DNA of 64,000 nt from Sporosarcina sp. ACRSM (GCF_022346545.1 NZ_JAKRNU010000011.1:1-64000), one strand, 5' to 3'; numbered from the stretch's first letter, positions 18,356 through 27,849 are shown. The notes: generated by a model from the sequence alone, not told the origin. Numbers and translations: made by a program.

Positions 18356-20260
18356 ATGACTGTTCTTACGGAAAAACTATCCATGACTCAATTTTCATGG
18401 CAGAAGCATTTAGAATTAATCGCTGCCCTTCTTTCCGGCATTCTGATCGCCGCAGCTTGGCTCATTGGAAGGGATGAAAATAGCACACTGACAGTCGCTC
18501 TTTATATTGTTGCTTTCCTCATTGGCGGGTTTGCCAAAGCGAAAGAGGGAATCGAGGAAACAATTAACAACCGGCAGTTAAATGTTGAAATGCTCATGAT
18601 TTTCGCTGCTGTCGGTTCGGCCATCATCGGTTACTGGACAGAAGGGGCGATTCTAATCTTCATTTTTGCAGTCAGTGGCGCACTTGAAACGTACACGCTC
18701 AATAAAAGCCATCGAGAAATTTCTTCTCTTATGGAATTACAGCCTGAAGAAGCTTGGCTGATCCATGAAGACGGAACCGAAATCAAAGTGCCTACGAGCT
18801 CTTTACCGGTCGGTTCACTTCTTCTTGTGAAACCGGGAGAAAGAATACCAGTCGATGGGCTCATCACTTATGGGCGCTCTACAATAGACATGTCCGCCAT
18901 TAATGGCGAATCGATCCCCGTTTCCAAAGGTGTAGGGGATGAGCTATTTGCAGGGACCGTCAATCTAAACGGTGTTCTCCATATCCAAATGACAAAACCG
19001 AGCTCTGAAACACTTTTTCAAAAAATCATCACACTTGTTCAAAGCGCACAAAGTGAAAAATCCCCTTCTCAGCAATTCATCGAAAAGTTTGAAGGGACTT
19101 ATGTTAAGGCCGTCATCATCGCCGTCCTCGTCATGATGGTCCTGCCCCATTACCTGTTGGGCTGGGATTGGACGACAACACTCTATCGCGCTATCGTGCT
19201 GCTTGTTGTCGCATCTCCTTGTGCCCTTGTCGCGTCCATCATGCCCGCAACACTTGCGACCATTTCCCAAGCGGCAAAACATGGCATTTTATTCAAAGGC
19301 GGTGTCCATCTGGAGCATCTGGCTACCATCCAAGCGATCGCTTTCGACAAAACCGGAACACTGACAAACGGTAAACCGATCGTCACGGATTTCCTTGTCC
19401 GTGACGACGCGAATCCCGGCGAAACATTGGCCTTGCTAGCAGGTATCGAAGCACATTCAAATCACCCGCTTGCTGCAGCGATTGTGATGTATGCAAAAGA
19501 CGAAGGGATTCTAGTTAAACCGACAGGCCATCTCGAAGACGTCCCAGGTTACGGAGTCCGCGCATTTTCGGCTGATTCCGAATGGCTTGTCGGCAATCCT
19601 CGCTTTGTCGGGCAAAAGGAAGCTGAGTATTTTAAAAACGGCTTTGCCTTCCAACTTATTGAAGATGGGAAAACAGTTATTTTCTTAAAGGACAAAAAAG
19701 GCATTTTAGCTGCAGTCGCGCTTCAAGATACATTACGAGACGAAGCGGTACAGACCATCCGCCAATTGAAACGCGCAAACATCCAGACAATGATGCTGAC
19801 GGGTGATAATGAAAAAACAGCCGCAGCCATCGCCAGCGCAGCCGGACTGGATACCTTTGTAGCAGAATGCACGCCTGAAACGAAAGTCGATCGATTAAAA
19901 CACGTATTGACCACCAAACGGACAGTCGGGATGGTTGGAGACGGCGTCAATGATGCACCCGCCCTCGCTACTGCAACATCCGGAATCGCTATGGGAGAAG
20001 GGACGGATGTCGCACTTGAAACGGCGGATATTGTGCTCATGAAAAATGATTTATCCCGCCTCCCTTATGCGATCAAACTATCACGGAAAATGCAGCGGAT
20101 CGTCAAACAGAATGTCATCTTTTCCATCGCAATCATCATCATTCTCGTCATTTCGAATTTCATGCAAGTCGTCGATCTTCCACTTGGCGTCATCGGCCAT
20201 GAAGGAAGCACCATTCTCGTCATCTTAAACGGCTTACGAATGCTGAACCCTATTAAATAA
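18356..20260 (+). CDS. pfeT: Heavy-metal P-type ATPase, P1B-4 type (ferrous iron efflux, PfeT-like)
   Basis: A 634-residue cation pump without an N-terminal metal-binding domain. The metal-selectivity motif SPC is at 287-289, the phosphorylated Asp in DKTGT is D331, MLTGDN and GDGVNDAPAL form the ATP/hinge site, and HEGST lies in the last helices. SPC plus HEGST define the P1B-4 group. B. subtilis PfeT has the same length and exports Fe(II) under PerR control; the PerR box upstream supports that role here. The start has AGGAGGT before the ATG. Zinc or cobalt export cannot be excluded. Confidence 0.87.
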   Translation: MTVLTEKLSMTQFSWQKHLELIAALLSGILIAAAWLIGRDENSTLTVALYIVAFLIGGFAKAKEGIEETINNRQLNVEMLMIFAAVGSAIIGYWTEGAILIFIFAVSGALETYTLNKSHREISSLMELQPEEAWLIHEDGTEIKVPTSSLPVGSLLLVKPGERIPVDGLITYGRSTIDMSAINGESIPVSKGVGDELFAGTVNLNGVLHIQMTKPSSETLFQKIITLVQSAQSEKSPSQQFIEKFEGTYVKAVIIAVLVMMVLPHYLLGWDWTTTLYRAIVLLVVASPCALVASIMPATLATISQAAKHGILFKGGVHLEHLATIQAIAFDKTGTLTNGKPIVTDFLVRDDANPGETLALLAGIEAHSNHPLAAAIVMYAKDEGILVKPTGHLEDVPGYGVRAFSADSEWLVGNPRFVGQKEAEYFKNGFAFQLIEDGKTVIFLKDKKGILAAVALQDTLRDEAVQTIRQLKRANIQTMMLTGDNEKTAAAIASAAGLDTFVAECTPETKVDRLKHVLTTKRTVGMVGDGVNDAPALATATSGIAMGEGTDVALETADIVLMKNDLSRLPYAIKLSRKMQRIVKQNVIFSIAIIIILVISNFMQVVDLPLGVIGHEGSTILVILNGLRMLNPIK

Positions 20261-20265
20261 CTGCA

Positions 20266-20308
20266 CAAAAAAAGCAATGCGGTCATTTACATGACCGCAT
20301 TGCTTTTT
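20266..20308. terminator. Bidirectional terminator between pfeT and yfkH
   Basis: AAAAAAGCAATGCGGTCAT pairs with ATGACCGCATTGCTTTTT in an almost perfect long stem. The convergent yfkH reading frame ends inside it. Confidence 0.9.
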
Positions 20309-21291
20309 CGTTTGGCTTTTTTTGCTTCGGCTCTTTCCGTCATGACCGCATTTAACTGGCCGCCAAGCATCAAGATGATCGCCGAAAAATAAAGCCACAT
20401 CATTAGAACGATAATCGTTCCGATACTTCCGTATGTCTTTGAATAGTTGGCAAAACTACTAACATAAAATGAGAATCCAAGAGATGTCACAATCCACCCG
20501 ATTGTCGCAAACACTGCTCCCGGCAATGCGCTTTTAAATCGGACCTTTATATCGGGTACAATCCAGTAAATGACTGTAAAAACGCAGAAAATTAAAATCG
20601 GCGGTATCGTCCAGCGCAAATTATTCCATAGAGTTAGGAAATCATCTTCCATTCCAAAAGCTGAAAATGCAATGACCCCTATTTGCTCACCGAATATCGG
20701 TAAAACGAGCGCAACGATGAACACGGCAATCAGCATGATGGTAAAAGCTACCGACATTCCCCGTGCCACGATGAAAGAACGGGTCTCCTCTGTAAAATAA
20801 GAGCGGTTCAAAGCTTTCGTCAATGCATTCATCCCTTTGGATGCAGACCAGATTGTCGCCAAGACACCGATAGATAATAAACCTCCATTTCGATTCTCCA
20901 ACACTTCCCTTAATGTCTGTTCAATGAGAATCCCGACATTTTCAGGAGCGTAATCGCGTATGAAGAGGAAAATCTGCGCCTGATCCAAATTCAAAAAGGG
21001 TAACAGTGTCATGATGAAGATTAGTAGAGGGAATAATGACAAAAGGAAAAAGAAGGCGAGTTGGGAGCCAAGCCCCGTAACATCGACTTTCTTGATCCTG
21101 ACAAGCAGTTCTTTCCCAAAACCGTGCATCGTCGTCACATCAAATTGTTCCAAATCCCCATCCTTTACATCGTCGATAAATTTCGTAATAGAGGAATTGT
21201 GCAAAATTCCCTCTTTTTCATCTTCCCGCTTTTTATTGACGGGTGTTTTTTCCGTATCTGTCCATATTGGAGTTGGTCGATCATTTCTCAC
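20287..21291 (-). CDS. yfkH: YihY/BrkB-family inner membrane protein
   Basis: A 334-residue protein with a charged N-terminus of about 80 residues and six membrane helices typical of the YihY/BrkB family (GLGSQLAFFFLLSLFPLLIF, LATIWSASKGMNALTKALN, SFANYSKTYGSIGTIIVLMM). It was once misnamed ribonuclease BN; its function is unknown. The start is a GTG with GGAG ten bases upstream. It directly follows the YtxH-like gene. The nearby yfkK suggests a remnant of the B. subtilis yfk cluster. Confidence 0.87.
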   Translation of the reverse strand: MRNDRPTPIWTDTEKTPVNKKREDEKEGILHNSSITKFIDDVKDGDLEQFDVTTMHGFGKELLVRIKKVDVTGLGSQLAFFFLLSLFPLLIFIMTLLPFLNLDQAQIFLFIRDYAPENVGILIEQTLREVLENRNGGLLSIGVLATIWSASKGMNALTKALNRSYFTEETRSFIVARGMSVAFTIMLIAVFIVALVLPIFGEQIGVIAFSAFGMEDDFLTLWNNLRWTIPPILIFCVFTVIYWIVPDIKVRFKSALPGAVFATIGWIVTSLGFSFYVSSFANYSKTYGSIGTIIVLMMWLYFSAIILMLGGQLNAVMTERAEAKKAKRKSNAVM

Positions 21292-21317
21292 ATTCGCTTC
21301 ACTCCTTTCATTGCCAT

Positions 21318-21698
21318 TTACTTTTTTGTATCGCTGTCCTGTGGTAAAGGGGTCTCATTGACGATCGATTTGTATTCGTCTTTGGATTCGACAAAGGCAT
21401 CCTTCGTATTCACAACAAGATCCTTTACTTGAGGGGTTAATGTTTTCAACTCCTCCACTTGCTGTTTAATGTATGTAACATCTTCCGTTAGCTGATCAAA
21501 AACGGATTGATATTTTTCTTTTTTCTCTTTCAATTTCCATTTTAAAATATCCGGATTTTTGGAATAAAAACCGATTTCCGTTAAGACCGCATTGGATTTT
21601 CTGGTTACTTGTTCACGTGTATGGCGATCAAAGAAACTGACTGCAGCACCTAGAAGTGCTCCAAAAAGGACATATTTTCCGAATTTGTTTTTACCCAT
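21318..21698 (-). CDS. YtxH-like protein
   Basis: A protein of about 126 residues with one N-terminal glycine-rich hydrophobic segment (LFGALLGAAVSFF) followed by charged helix (FDRHTREQVTRKS...), the YtxH pattern seen in some stress proteins. The ATG at 21698 has GGAGGG seven bases upstream. It lies 26 bases ahead of the YihY-family gene and is probably cotranscribed with it. Function is unknown. Confidence 0.72.
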   Translation of the reverse strand: MGKNKFGKYVLFGALLGAAVSFFDRHTREQVTRKSNAVLTEIGFYSKNPDILKWKLKEKKEKYQSVFDQLTEDVTYIKQQVEELKTLTPQVKDLVVNTKDAFVESKDEYKSIVNETPLPQDSDTKK

Positions 21699-21929
21699 TT
21701 TAAACCCTCCATTTGATGTCGAATATACTTTTTCCATTATACCCTCAACAATGGGAATGCAAACAATCTAACCCATTTACAAAAATAACACTTGACGAGG
21801 AACATGAAATTTCGGAATATTAGTATTAACAAAAAATATACTAGAGAAATAGGAGAGAGGTGACCCATCGCTAAATAAGACTAATCTACTATTCAAAGCG
21901 ACTTTATATTAACAAAGGGGGTAAGGGAA

Positions 21930-23321
21930 ATGGAAGCGATTTCAATTTTTTTGAATAAAATAGGTGGCGTTATCTGGGGACCGCCGCTTCTCGTTCTTCT
22001 TGTCGGTACTGGTATTTTTTTAACGGCTAGACTTGCATTTATTCAAGTACGATTATTACCATATTCTTTAAAACAAGTTTTTTCACGAAAGCATGACAAA
22101 AAAGTGGATGGCGATATTTCACAATTCCAAGCACTGATGACCGCAATGGCGGCCACCGTCGGGGTAGGTAACATCGTCGGGGTTGCAACAGCTGTTTACA
22201 TGGGTGGACCTGGAGCGGTTTTTTGGATGTGGGTCGCAGGTTTCTTCGGAATGGCGACAAAATATGGAGAAGCGATCCTTGCTGTTAAATACCGCGTCAA
22301 AGACTCCAACGGTCAAATGGCGGGCGGACCGATGTATTATCTTGAACATGGTTTGAAACAACGTTGGCTCGGCGTCCTGTTCGCTATCTTCGGTGCTTTT
22401 GCAGCGTTTGGCATCGGAAATGGAACACAATCAAAAGCGGTTGCGGATGTCGTCCATAACACATTTGGAGTTTCACACTGGATTACAGGAATTGCGCTTG
22501 TCATTTTCGGGGCATTGGTCATCCTAGGCGGTATTAAATCAATCGGTCGAGTGACGGCTTTCTTCGTACCAATCATGGCCTTGTTCTATTTCATTGCCGG
22601 CCTTATCGTATTGGTCACGAATGTTGGTCTAATTCCAGAAGCTTTTAAGACAATCTTTACATTCGCCTTCACTGGAGAAGCGGCGGTCGGCGGAGCAATC
22701 GGGGCTGCCATCCGATTCGGGGTCGCTCGTGGTCTATTCTCCAATGAAGCAGGGCTTGGTTCCGCTCCGATCGCTGCAGCAGCAGCCAGAACGGATATGC
22801 CCGGCCGTCAAGCATTGATCTCGATGACCCAGGTGTTATTCGATACACTTATCATCTGTTCGATTACAGGCGTGACGATCGTTATGTCCGGTCAATGGCA
22901 TAACAAAGACATTGATGCTGGTGCACTGACTGCTGAAGCGTTTGGTACATTCCTTGGTTCAGCAGGTCCGATTGTCGTGGCTATCGGTTTGATCTTCTTT
23001 GCCACGTCAACGATTTTAGGGTGGAGCTATTACGGAGAAAAATGTTTCCAATACTTGTTCCCAAATCGAACAGCAGTCCTTGGATATCGCGTGATTTTCG
23101 TCCTATTCATCTTTGTTGGGGCAATCGCTTCACTCGACGTCGTTTGGGCCCTTGCGGACGTGTTGAACGGTTTGATGGCCATTCCGAACTTGATTGGTCT
23201 TCTCGGATTGTCCGGTGTCATCGTCTATGAAACGAAGCGATTCCAAAAGAAAATCGATGAGGAAAAGGCAGCAGCGAAAGCCGGGAAACTTGCAGATCCG
23301 GTTGACAGTAAGCTAGATTAA
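21930..23321 (+). CDS. alsT: Sodium:alanine symporter family transporter
   Basis: A 463-residue, about 11-helix AGCS-family carrier importing alanine, glycine or glutamine with Na+ (or H+). Family signatures visible include GVGNIVGVATAVYMGGPGAVFWMW, YLEHGLKQRWLG and ARGLFSNEAGLGSAPIAAAA. A GGGGGTAAGGG ribosome-binding site precedes the ATG. The substrate is inferred from the family. A palindrome at 23343-23379 follows the stop. Confidence 0.92.
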   Translation: MEAISIFLNKIGGVIWGPPLLVLLVGTGIFLTARLAFIQVRLLPYSLKQVFSRKHDKKVDGDISQFQALMTAMAATVGVGNIVGVATAVYMGGPGAVFWMWVAGFFGMATKYGEAILAVKYRVKDSNGQMAGGPMYYLEHGLKQRWLGVLFAIFGAFAAFGIGNGTQSKAVADVVHNTFGVSHWITGIALVIFGALVILGGIKSIGRVTAFFVPIMALFYFIAGLIVLVTNVGLIPEAFKTIFTFAFTGEAAVGGAIGAAIRFGVARGLFSNEAGLGSAPIAAAAARTDMPGRQALISMTQVLFDTLIICSITGVTIVMSGQWHNKDIDAGALTAEAFGTFLGSAGPIVVAIGLIFFATSTILGWSYYGEKCFQYLFPNRTAVLGYRVIFVLFIFVGAIASLDVVWALADVLNGLMAIPNLIGLLGLSGVIVYETKRFQKKIDEEKAAAKAGKLADPVDSKLD

Positions 23322-23342
23322 TGAAATGATAAAGAGAAACTT

Positions 23343-23379
23343 CAATCAGTGGGGGGTTTTCCCATCCCTACTGATTGTT
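23343..23379 (+). terminator. Hairpin downstream of alsT
   Basis: CAATCAGTGGGGGG...CCCATCCCTACTGATTG forms a stem, but no T run follows. It could be a 3'-end stabilising hairpin rather than an intrinsic terminator. Confidence 0.5.
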
Positions 23380-23404
23380 AGTTGAAACAATCGGGCTTTT
23401 ACGA

Positions 23405-23515
23405 GCAGTTGATCTCCCACCTATCCTTTTCGTTTTACTTAACTCTTGAGGTGGGAGTCTTACTGCCCGTTAATGCGGGATAAAGTCCGATGCTAACGAA
23501 AGGCGGATAAGACTC
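23405..23515 (+). ncRNA. Structured leader of yfkK with mutually exclusive hairpins
   Basis: Two alternative folds are visible. Fold A pairs GCAGT (23405-23409) with ACTGC (23462-23466) and CTCCCACCT (23414-23422) with AGGTGGGAG (23449-23457). Fold B pairs GAGTCTTA (23455-23462) with TAAGACTC (23508-23515), enclosing CCCG/CGGG (23466-23469 with 23476-23479) and TCCG/CGGA (23486-23489 with 23504-23507). Fold B ends exactly at the yfkK ATG and covers its ribosome-binding site; the folds share bases 23455-23462. It could be a regulatory leader or an end of a mobile element. Confidence 0.5.
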
Positions 23516-23737
23516 ATGGATCTATCTAACCCTACACCGGAAAATGTCACCTACATGATTGAGCAGATCAAAGAAAAACTCCGCATGGTCAACGTAGATG
23601 CATTAAAAGCAGAAAATTTCAATACATCGCAATACGAAGACCTGCACTATATGTACAATATGGTGATGAAACGTGAAACGATCACACCAAATGAGATGCA
23701 AGCGATCGTCGCAGAACTCGGCTCACTCAGAAATTAA
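23516..23737 (+). CDS. yfkK: YfkK family protein (UPF0435, DUF1128)
   Basis: A 73-residue soluble helical protein matching the UPF0435/YfkK family ([43 protein letters not shown]). Function is unknown. Its only ribosome-binding candidate (AAAGGCGG, 10 bases before the ATG) is inside a stem of the structured leader. A bidirectional terminator separates it from motB. Confidence 0.85.
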   Translation: MDLSNPTPENVTYMIEQIKEKLRMVNVDALKAENFNTSQYEDLHYMYNMVMKRETITPNEMQAIVAELGSLRN

Positions 23738-23774
23738 CAGCGCCAGTGTTCAACGAATTGACTGGTATCTACAT

Positions 23775-23811
23775 AAAAAGATTCACGGAATCGACTCCCG
23801 TGAATCTTTTT
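23775..23811. terminator. Bidirectional terminator between yfkK and motB
   Basis: AAAAAGATTCACGG and CCGTGAATCTTTTT form a perfect 14-bp stem with a nine-base loop. Confidence 0.92.
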
Positions 23812-23829
23812 ATTTGCCTAAAATGGATT

Positions 23830-24588
23830 TCATTCGAATGCTCTGCCGTCTTCTAGTACAAGCGGTTGGACCAACACTTCTACGCGCCGGTTTTTACTCC
23901 GGCCTTCTGCTGTATCATTGGATGCGATCGGCTGGAATTCTCCGTATCCTTTCGCACTGAACAATAACGGATCGATCCCTTCGTTATCGACAAGGATCGT
24001 TAGAAAATTCACAGCACGCTTGACGCTCAGCTCCCAGTTGGAAGCGAATTGGGCAGTGTGAATTGGAATATTATCCGTATGGCCCGTCACTACAACTTGA
24101 CGTGGCGGGTCGAATTTTAATAGTTCCGCAATATCCGATGCAAAACTTTCATATTGTGGGGCAATCTCTGCACTCCCTGTATTGAAAAGAATACTATCCC
24201 GAATCGTAATGAGCAATCCTTCGTCAGTCAACTTCGTTTCAAACTGGTTTTCCAACTCATGCACTGCTATATATTCATCCACCCGATCTTGGATTTCACC
24301 TAACGAACGACGGTCCTCTAAAAACGACGAGTTTTCACTCTCTGTTCCAACCGAATCTTTTGGAACAGGAACGGCTGTCGGAGACGCATTATCCATAACA
24401 CCATGGCCTCCCTCGAAAATTTCGCTGAAGACAGACGAAATTTGACTAAATTTCGCCTCATCAAGCGAGCTCGATGCAAACAGCACAATGAACACCGCTA
24501 GCAACAAAGTGAGGAGGTCCGCATACGGTAACAGCCAGGATTCATTCACTTCATGATCTTCCTTTTTGCGCTTACGTCTCTTCGGCAA
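23830..24588 (-). CDS. motB: Flagellar motor stator protein MotB
   Basis: A stator subunit that anchors the ion channel to peptidoglycan. One N-terminal membrane helix carries the ion-binding Asp in SWLLPYADLLTLL; a plug region and an OmpA-like peptidoglycan-binding domain follow (about 120-245, VVTGHTDNIPIH and SKNRRVEVLV). I use the TTG at 24588 (PKRRKRKK follows): GGAGG is nine bases upstream. It overlaps the motA end by 17 bases, implying coupled translation. Confidence 0.93.
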   Translation of the reverse strand: MPKRRKRKKEDHEVNESWLLPYADLLTLLLAVFIVLFASSSLDEAKFSQISSVFSEIFEGGHGVMDNASPTAVPVPKDSVGTESENSSFLEDRRSLGEIQDRVDEYIAVHELENQFETKLTDEGLLITIRDSILFNTGSAEIAPQYESFASDIAELLKFDPPRQVVVTGHTDNIPIHTAQFASNWELSVKRAVNFLTILVDNEGIDPLLFSAKGYGEFQPIASNDTAEGRSKNRRVEVLVQPLVLEDGRAFE

Positions 24589-25387
24589 GCTGTCCCGCCT
24601 CCTTATCATCCCTGTTTTTCACAGCAAGTTTTCGTCGCTCTTCTACAGATAGATAGGATGACAGTTTCTGTTCAATCACACGTGGCGCTTCCCCTTCCAG
24701 GACAGAAAGAATTCCTTCAATCATCATTTTTTTCTGTCTGACTTCCTCATTGGATTTCCGTTTTAATTTATTGGCAAATGGGTGCCAAAGCACGTATCCT
24801 GTGAAGATCCCAAGGAGTGTTGCAATGAATGCTGCGGAAATAGCCGTTCCTAAAGCATTGATATCATTCATATCCTTGAGGGCCGCAACGAGACCAACGA
24901 CCGCACCGAGAACGCCCAACGTTGGAGCATACGTCCCGGCTTGTGAAAAAATCTGCGATCCAGCCGAGTGACGCTCTTCCATCGCTTCGACTTCCTCTGT
25001 TAAAACATCCCGGATATAATCTGCATTTTGTCCATCAATTGCTAAACCAAGCCCATTTTTCAAAAATGGGTCTTCGATTTCATCTGCCTTTGCTTCCAGT
25101 GACAATAGCCCTTCACGTCTTGCAATATCCGCCCAATTGGAAAACATGCGGATAATGTCGGAATCAGCCGCCAGTTTCTGCTCTTTAAATAAAACGCCAA
25201 AAAGTTTTGGGACACGCTTCAACTCGCTCATCGGAAAAGCGATGACGACAGCTGCAACTGTCCCGACAATGATAATCAGAATCGCTGCAAAGTTTAACAG
25301 GTTATCTGGTGTGACTCCCTTCATGGCCATTCCTACAAAAAGAGCGACAAACCCAAGAACAAGCCCGAACACTGTTGATAAATCCAT
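24572..25387 (-). CDS. motA: Flagellar motor stator protein MotA
   Basis: A 271-residue stator subunit with four membrane helices and the large cytoplasmic loop that contacts the rotor; charged residues lie in the ADIARREGLLSLE region. GTYAPTLGVLGAVVGLV is the conserved third-helix motif. The ATG at 25387 has GGAGG eight bases upstream. It forms an operon with motB. The ion (H+ or Na+) cannot be decided here, though the MotB-type PYADLL motif favours H+. Confidence 0.93.
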   Translation of the reverse strand: MDLSTVFGLVLGFVALFVGMAMKGVTPDNLLNFAAILIIIVGTVAAVVIAFPMSELKRVPKLFGVLFKEQKLAADSDIIRMFSNWADIARREGLLSLEAKADEIEDPFLKNGLGLAIDGQNADYIRDVLTEEVEAMEERHSAGSQIFSQAGTYAPTLGVLGAVVGLVAALKDMNDINALGTAISAAFIATLLGIFTGYVLWHPFANKLKRKSNEEVRQKKMMIEGILSVLEGEAPRVIEQKLSSYLSVEERRKLAVKNRDDKEAGQLAEET

Positions 25388-25571
25388 AGGTTGAACCTCC
25401 AAATATTCCATACTTCTTCTTATTTCGGCATTTATCTCAAATTCTTTAGATGCTCCATTGTAATAAACCGCTGTTATTTTTCAAATTAGGCATATCCCTA
25501 ATCGGTTCTACATTGCACCCATGGAGCTTAAATTGTTACTATGAAGAGGATTAGGAAAGGAGCAATGCTTT

Positions 25572-26804
25572 ATGTCCACTTTCGAACAACAGATCGCCCA
25601 CTATGCAGATCTCGCTGTGCAAGTAGGGGTGAATATTCAACCCAATCAATATCTGTACATCAGCGCATCCACGGAAACGGTGGAGTTTGTCCGCCTTGTC
25701 ACGGAAAAAGCGTATGATGCCGGTGCACGCCAAGTATTTGTAGACTGGATCGATGATGTCGTGACTCGTCTCCGCTATGAAAAAGCACCTTCTGATTCGT
25801 TTGCCGAGTTCCCACAATGGAAAGTGATGGAACGCGAACAACTAGCGGAAAAAGGTGCAGCATTTATGAGTATCATTTCTCAAAGTCCTGACTTATTAAA
25901 AGGAATCGACCCATCACGTATCGCGGACTTCCAAAAAGCTTCCGGACAAGCACTTGATAAATATCGCCAATATGTACAATCCGATAAAATCAGCTGGACC
26001 GTCATTGCCGCTCCATCCGACGCTTGGGCCGCAAAAGTATTTCCCGAACTTCCGGTTGAAGAGCGTGTACCGGCTCTTTGGAACGCCATTTTCCAATCGG
26101 TCCGTGCAGATCAGGAAAACCCCGTACAAGAATGGATTGAACACGACAATCGATTGCATGAAAAAGTCGATTATTTAAATCAGAAGCGTTATCGTAAACT
26201 CCATTACACGGCGCCTGGTACCGACCTTACGATCGAATTACCGGAAGGGCATTTATGGTGTGGTGCGGGAAGTGTCAACGAAAAAGGGCATGCATTTATG
26301 GCAAATATGCCAACCGAAGAAGTATTTACTGTGCCTTTGAAGACAGGGGTCGATGGAGTCGTCTCCAGTACGAAACCGTTAAGCTACGGCGGGAATATCA
26401 TCGATCACTTCAAGATAACCTTCCAAGGCGGACGTGTTATTGACGTATCTGCCGAACAAGGAGAAGAAGTGTTGCAACAGTTGATCGATACGGATGAGGG
26501 GGCAAAATACTTAGGCGAAGTCGCGCTCGTTCCACATACGTCACCGATTTCCCAATCTGGACTACTGTTCTACAATACGCTATTTGACGAAAACGCCTCC
26601 AATCATCTTGCTCTCGGGAGTGCTTATGCATTTTGCATCGAAGGCGGGAAAAAGATGTCCCGCGAGGAATTGGAACAACGTGGGCTCAATCAAAGTATTA
26701 CACATGTCGACTTCATGATCGGTTCTGCCGAAATGGATATTGACGGTATACTAGATGACGGTTCTACAGAGCCGATCTTCCGTAATGGCAACTGGGCATT
26801 CTAA
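25572..26804 (+). CDS. ampS: Aminopeptidase, M29 family (AmpS/PepS-like)
   Basis: A 410-residue thermophilic-type metallo-aminopeptidase that releases N-terminal amino acids. Family signatures visible are FMANMPTEEVFTVPLK (metal-ligand Glu), GEVALVPHTSPISQSG (metal-ligand His), LFYNTLFDENASNHLALGSAY and HVDFMIGSAEMDIDG. GGAAAGGAG precedes the ATG. It is a single-gene unit. Confidence 0.92.
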   Translation: MSTFEQQIAHYADLAVQVGVNIQPNQYLYISASTETVEFVRLVTEKAYDAGARQVFVDWIDDVVTRLRYEKAPSDSFAEFPQWKVMEREQLAEKGAAFMSIISQSPDLLKGIDPSRIADFQKASGQALDKYRQYVQSDKISWTVIAAPSDAWAAKVFPELPVEERVPALWNAIFQSVRADQENPVQEWIEHDNRLHEKVDYLNQKRYRKLHYTAPGTDLTIELPEGHLWCGAGSVNEKGHAFMANMPTEEVFTVPLKTGVDGVVSSTKPLSYGGNIIDHFKITFQGGRVIDVSAEQGEEVLQQLIDTDEGAKYLGEVALVPHTSPISQSGLLFYNTLFDENASNHLALGSAYAFCIEGGKKMSREELEQRGLNQSITHVDFMIGSAEMDIDGILDDGSTEPIFRNGNWAF

Positions 26805-26912
26805 GATATGTCACAATTAATAAAAACATTTCAAGTTCCTCTTAAATAATAAGGTTGGATGCTGTATAATAGAGACAGTATCAAACAACCATTGGAGAGA
26901 GGGGTCTTAAAC

Positions 26913-27053
26913 ATGGGCTTAATGTTTTCGACAGTCATTGGATATACAGTATGCCTTGGTTTGGTAGGCGGATTTATCATGCATTACCTAGCAAAAGCTC
27001 TTCCTACTGCCGACTCGGTAAGAATTGATCCAAAACCAGAGAATAAGTTCTAA
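26913..27053 (+). CDS. Small single-span membrane protein
   Basis: A 46-residue protein with one hydrophobic helix (MFSTVIGYTVCLGLVGGFIM) and a polar tail. The ATG at 26913 is preceded by GGAGAGAGGGG, and TATAAT lies at 26865-26870. It has its own promoter and terminator, so it is very likely a real gene. I do not recognise the family. Confidence 0.68.
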   Translation: MGLMFSTVIGYTVCLGLVGGFIMHYLAKALPTADSVRIDPKPENKF

Positions 27054-27084
27054 GAGTTGCCGATTGGCAACTCTTTTCTTTTTC
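27052..27084 (+). terminator. Terminator after the 46-residue membrane protein
   Basis: AGAGTTGCC-GATT-GGCAACTCT followed by TTTCTTTTT is a compact intrinsic terminator. Confidence 0.9.
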
Positions 27085-27135
27085 CTTATCTTCCTGTATG
27101 ATAAGTGGAAAATATTTGATGATAGGAGAGAGTCT

Positions 27136-27714
27136 ATGACAATCTTATCTGAAATTCTTACGTTCAATGAAAACTTTGTAAACGAAAAAGAGTATGAACA
27201 GTATGCGACAACAAAATTTCCTAATAAGCGTATCGTCATCGTGACGTGCATGGATACGAGATTGACCGAGTTATTGCCCAAAGCGATGAATCTGAAGAAT
27301 GGGGACGCTAAAATTATTAAAAGTGCCGGAGCCGTTGTCACGCATCCTTTTGGCGGGATCATGAGAAGTATTCTTATCGCAATTTACGAACTCCAAGCTG
27401 ACGAGGTCTATATTGTCGGCCACCATGATTGTGGGATGAGTTCCATCGACACGGAGTCGATCATTGGAAAAATGGTGGACCGCGGAATTGATAAGAGCCT
27501 GTTTAAAACGCTAAAATATTCCGGTGTCGATATGAGACAGTGGCTTCATGGCTTTAATGATGTCACAAAAAGCGTCAAAGCGAGTGTCGATGCGGTTCAA
27601 AATCACCCGTTAATGGATCGAAACGTACCGATTCATGGGCTGGTCGTGCATCCGGATACCGGCAAACTGGATATCATTGTCGATGGCTATGCAAAAGAGG
27701 AAATAATGCATTGA
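27136..27714 (+). CDS. Beta-class carbonic anhydrase
   Basis: A 192-residue zinc enzyme interconverting CO2 and bicarbonate. The active site is clear: C38 and D40 in TCMDTRL, H96 and C99 in GHHDCGM, and the SAGAVVTHPFGG segment. It resembles B. subtilis YtiB. The ATG at 27136 follows GGAGAG; the longer frame starts inside the preceding terminator and is rejected. Confidence 0.92.
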   Translation: MTILSEILTFNENFVNEKEYEQYATTKFPNKRIVIVTCMDTRLTELLPKAMNLKNGDAKIIKSAGAVVTHPFGGIMRSILIAIYELQADEVYIVGHHDCGMSSIDTESIIGKMVDRGIDKSLFKTLKYSGVDMRQWLHGFNDVTKSVKASVDAVQNHPLMDRNVPIHGLVVHPDTGKLDIIVDGYAKEEIMH

Positions 27715-27735
27715 CATATTTCCCGGGAAATAGAC

Positions 27736-27774
27736 AAAAGAAAAGCGTAGGGCGCCAGACGCTCGAAGTCTAGA
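27736..27774. repeat. Dispersed intergenic repeat, family 1
   Basis: AAAAGCGTAGGGCGCCAGACGCTCGAAGTCTAGAC has the same word order as the copies near 12.8 and 42.7 kb, and lies in the convergent space before a terminator. Confidence 0.75.
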
Positions 27775-27817
27775 CAGAAGCCGATTCCCCTTTCAGAGGA
27801 ACCGGCTTCTTATTTTT
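27775..27817. terminator. Bidirectional terminator after carbonic anhydrase
   Basis: AGAAGCCGATTCC pairs with GGAACCGGCTTCT with one mismatch, followed by TATTTTTG. Confidence 0.85.
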
Positions 27818-27849
27818 GCAGTAAGTTTCCGCCATGCGGCCTTACCCTT

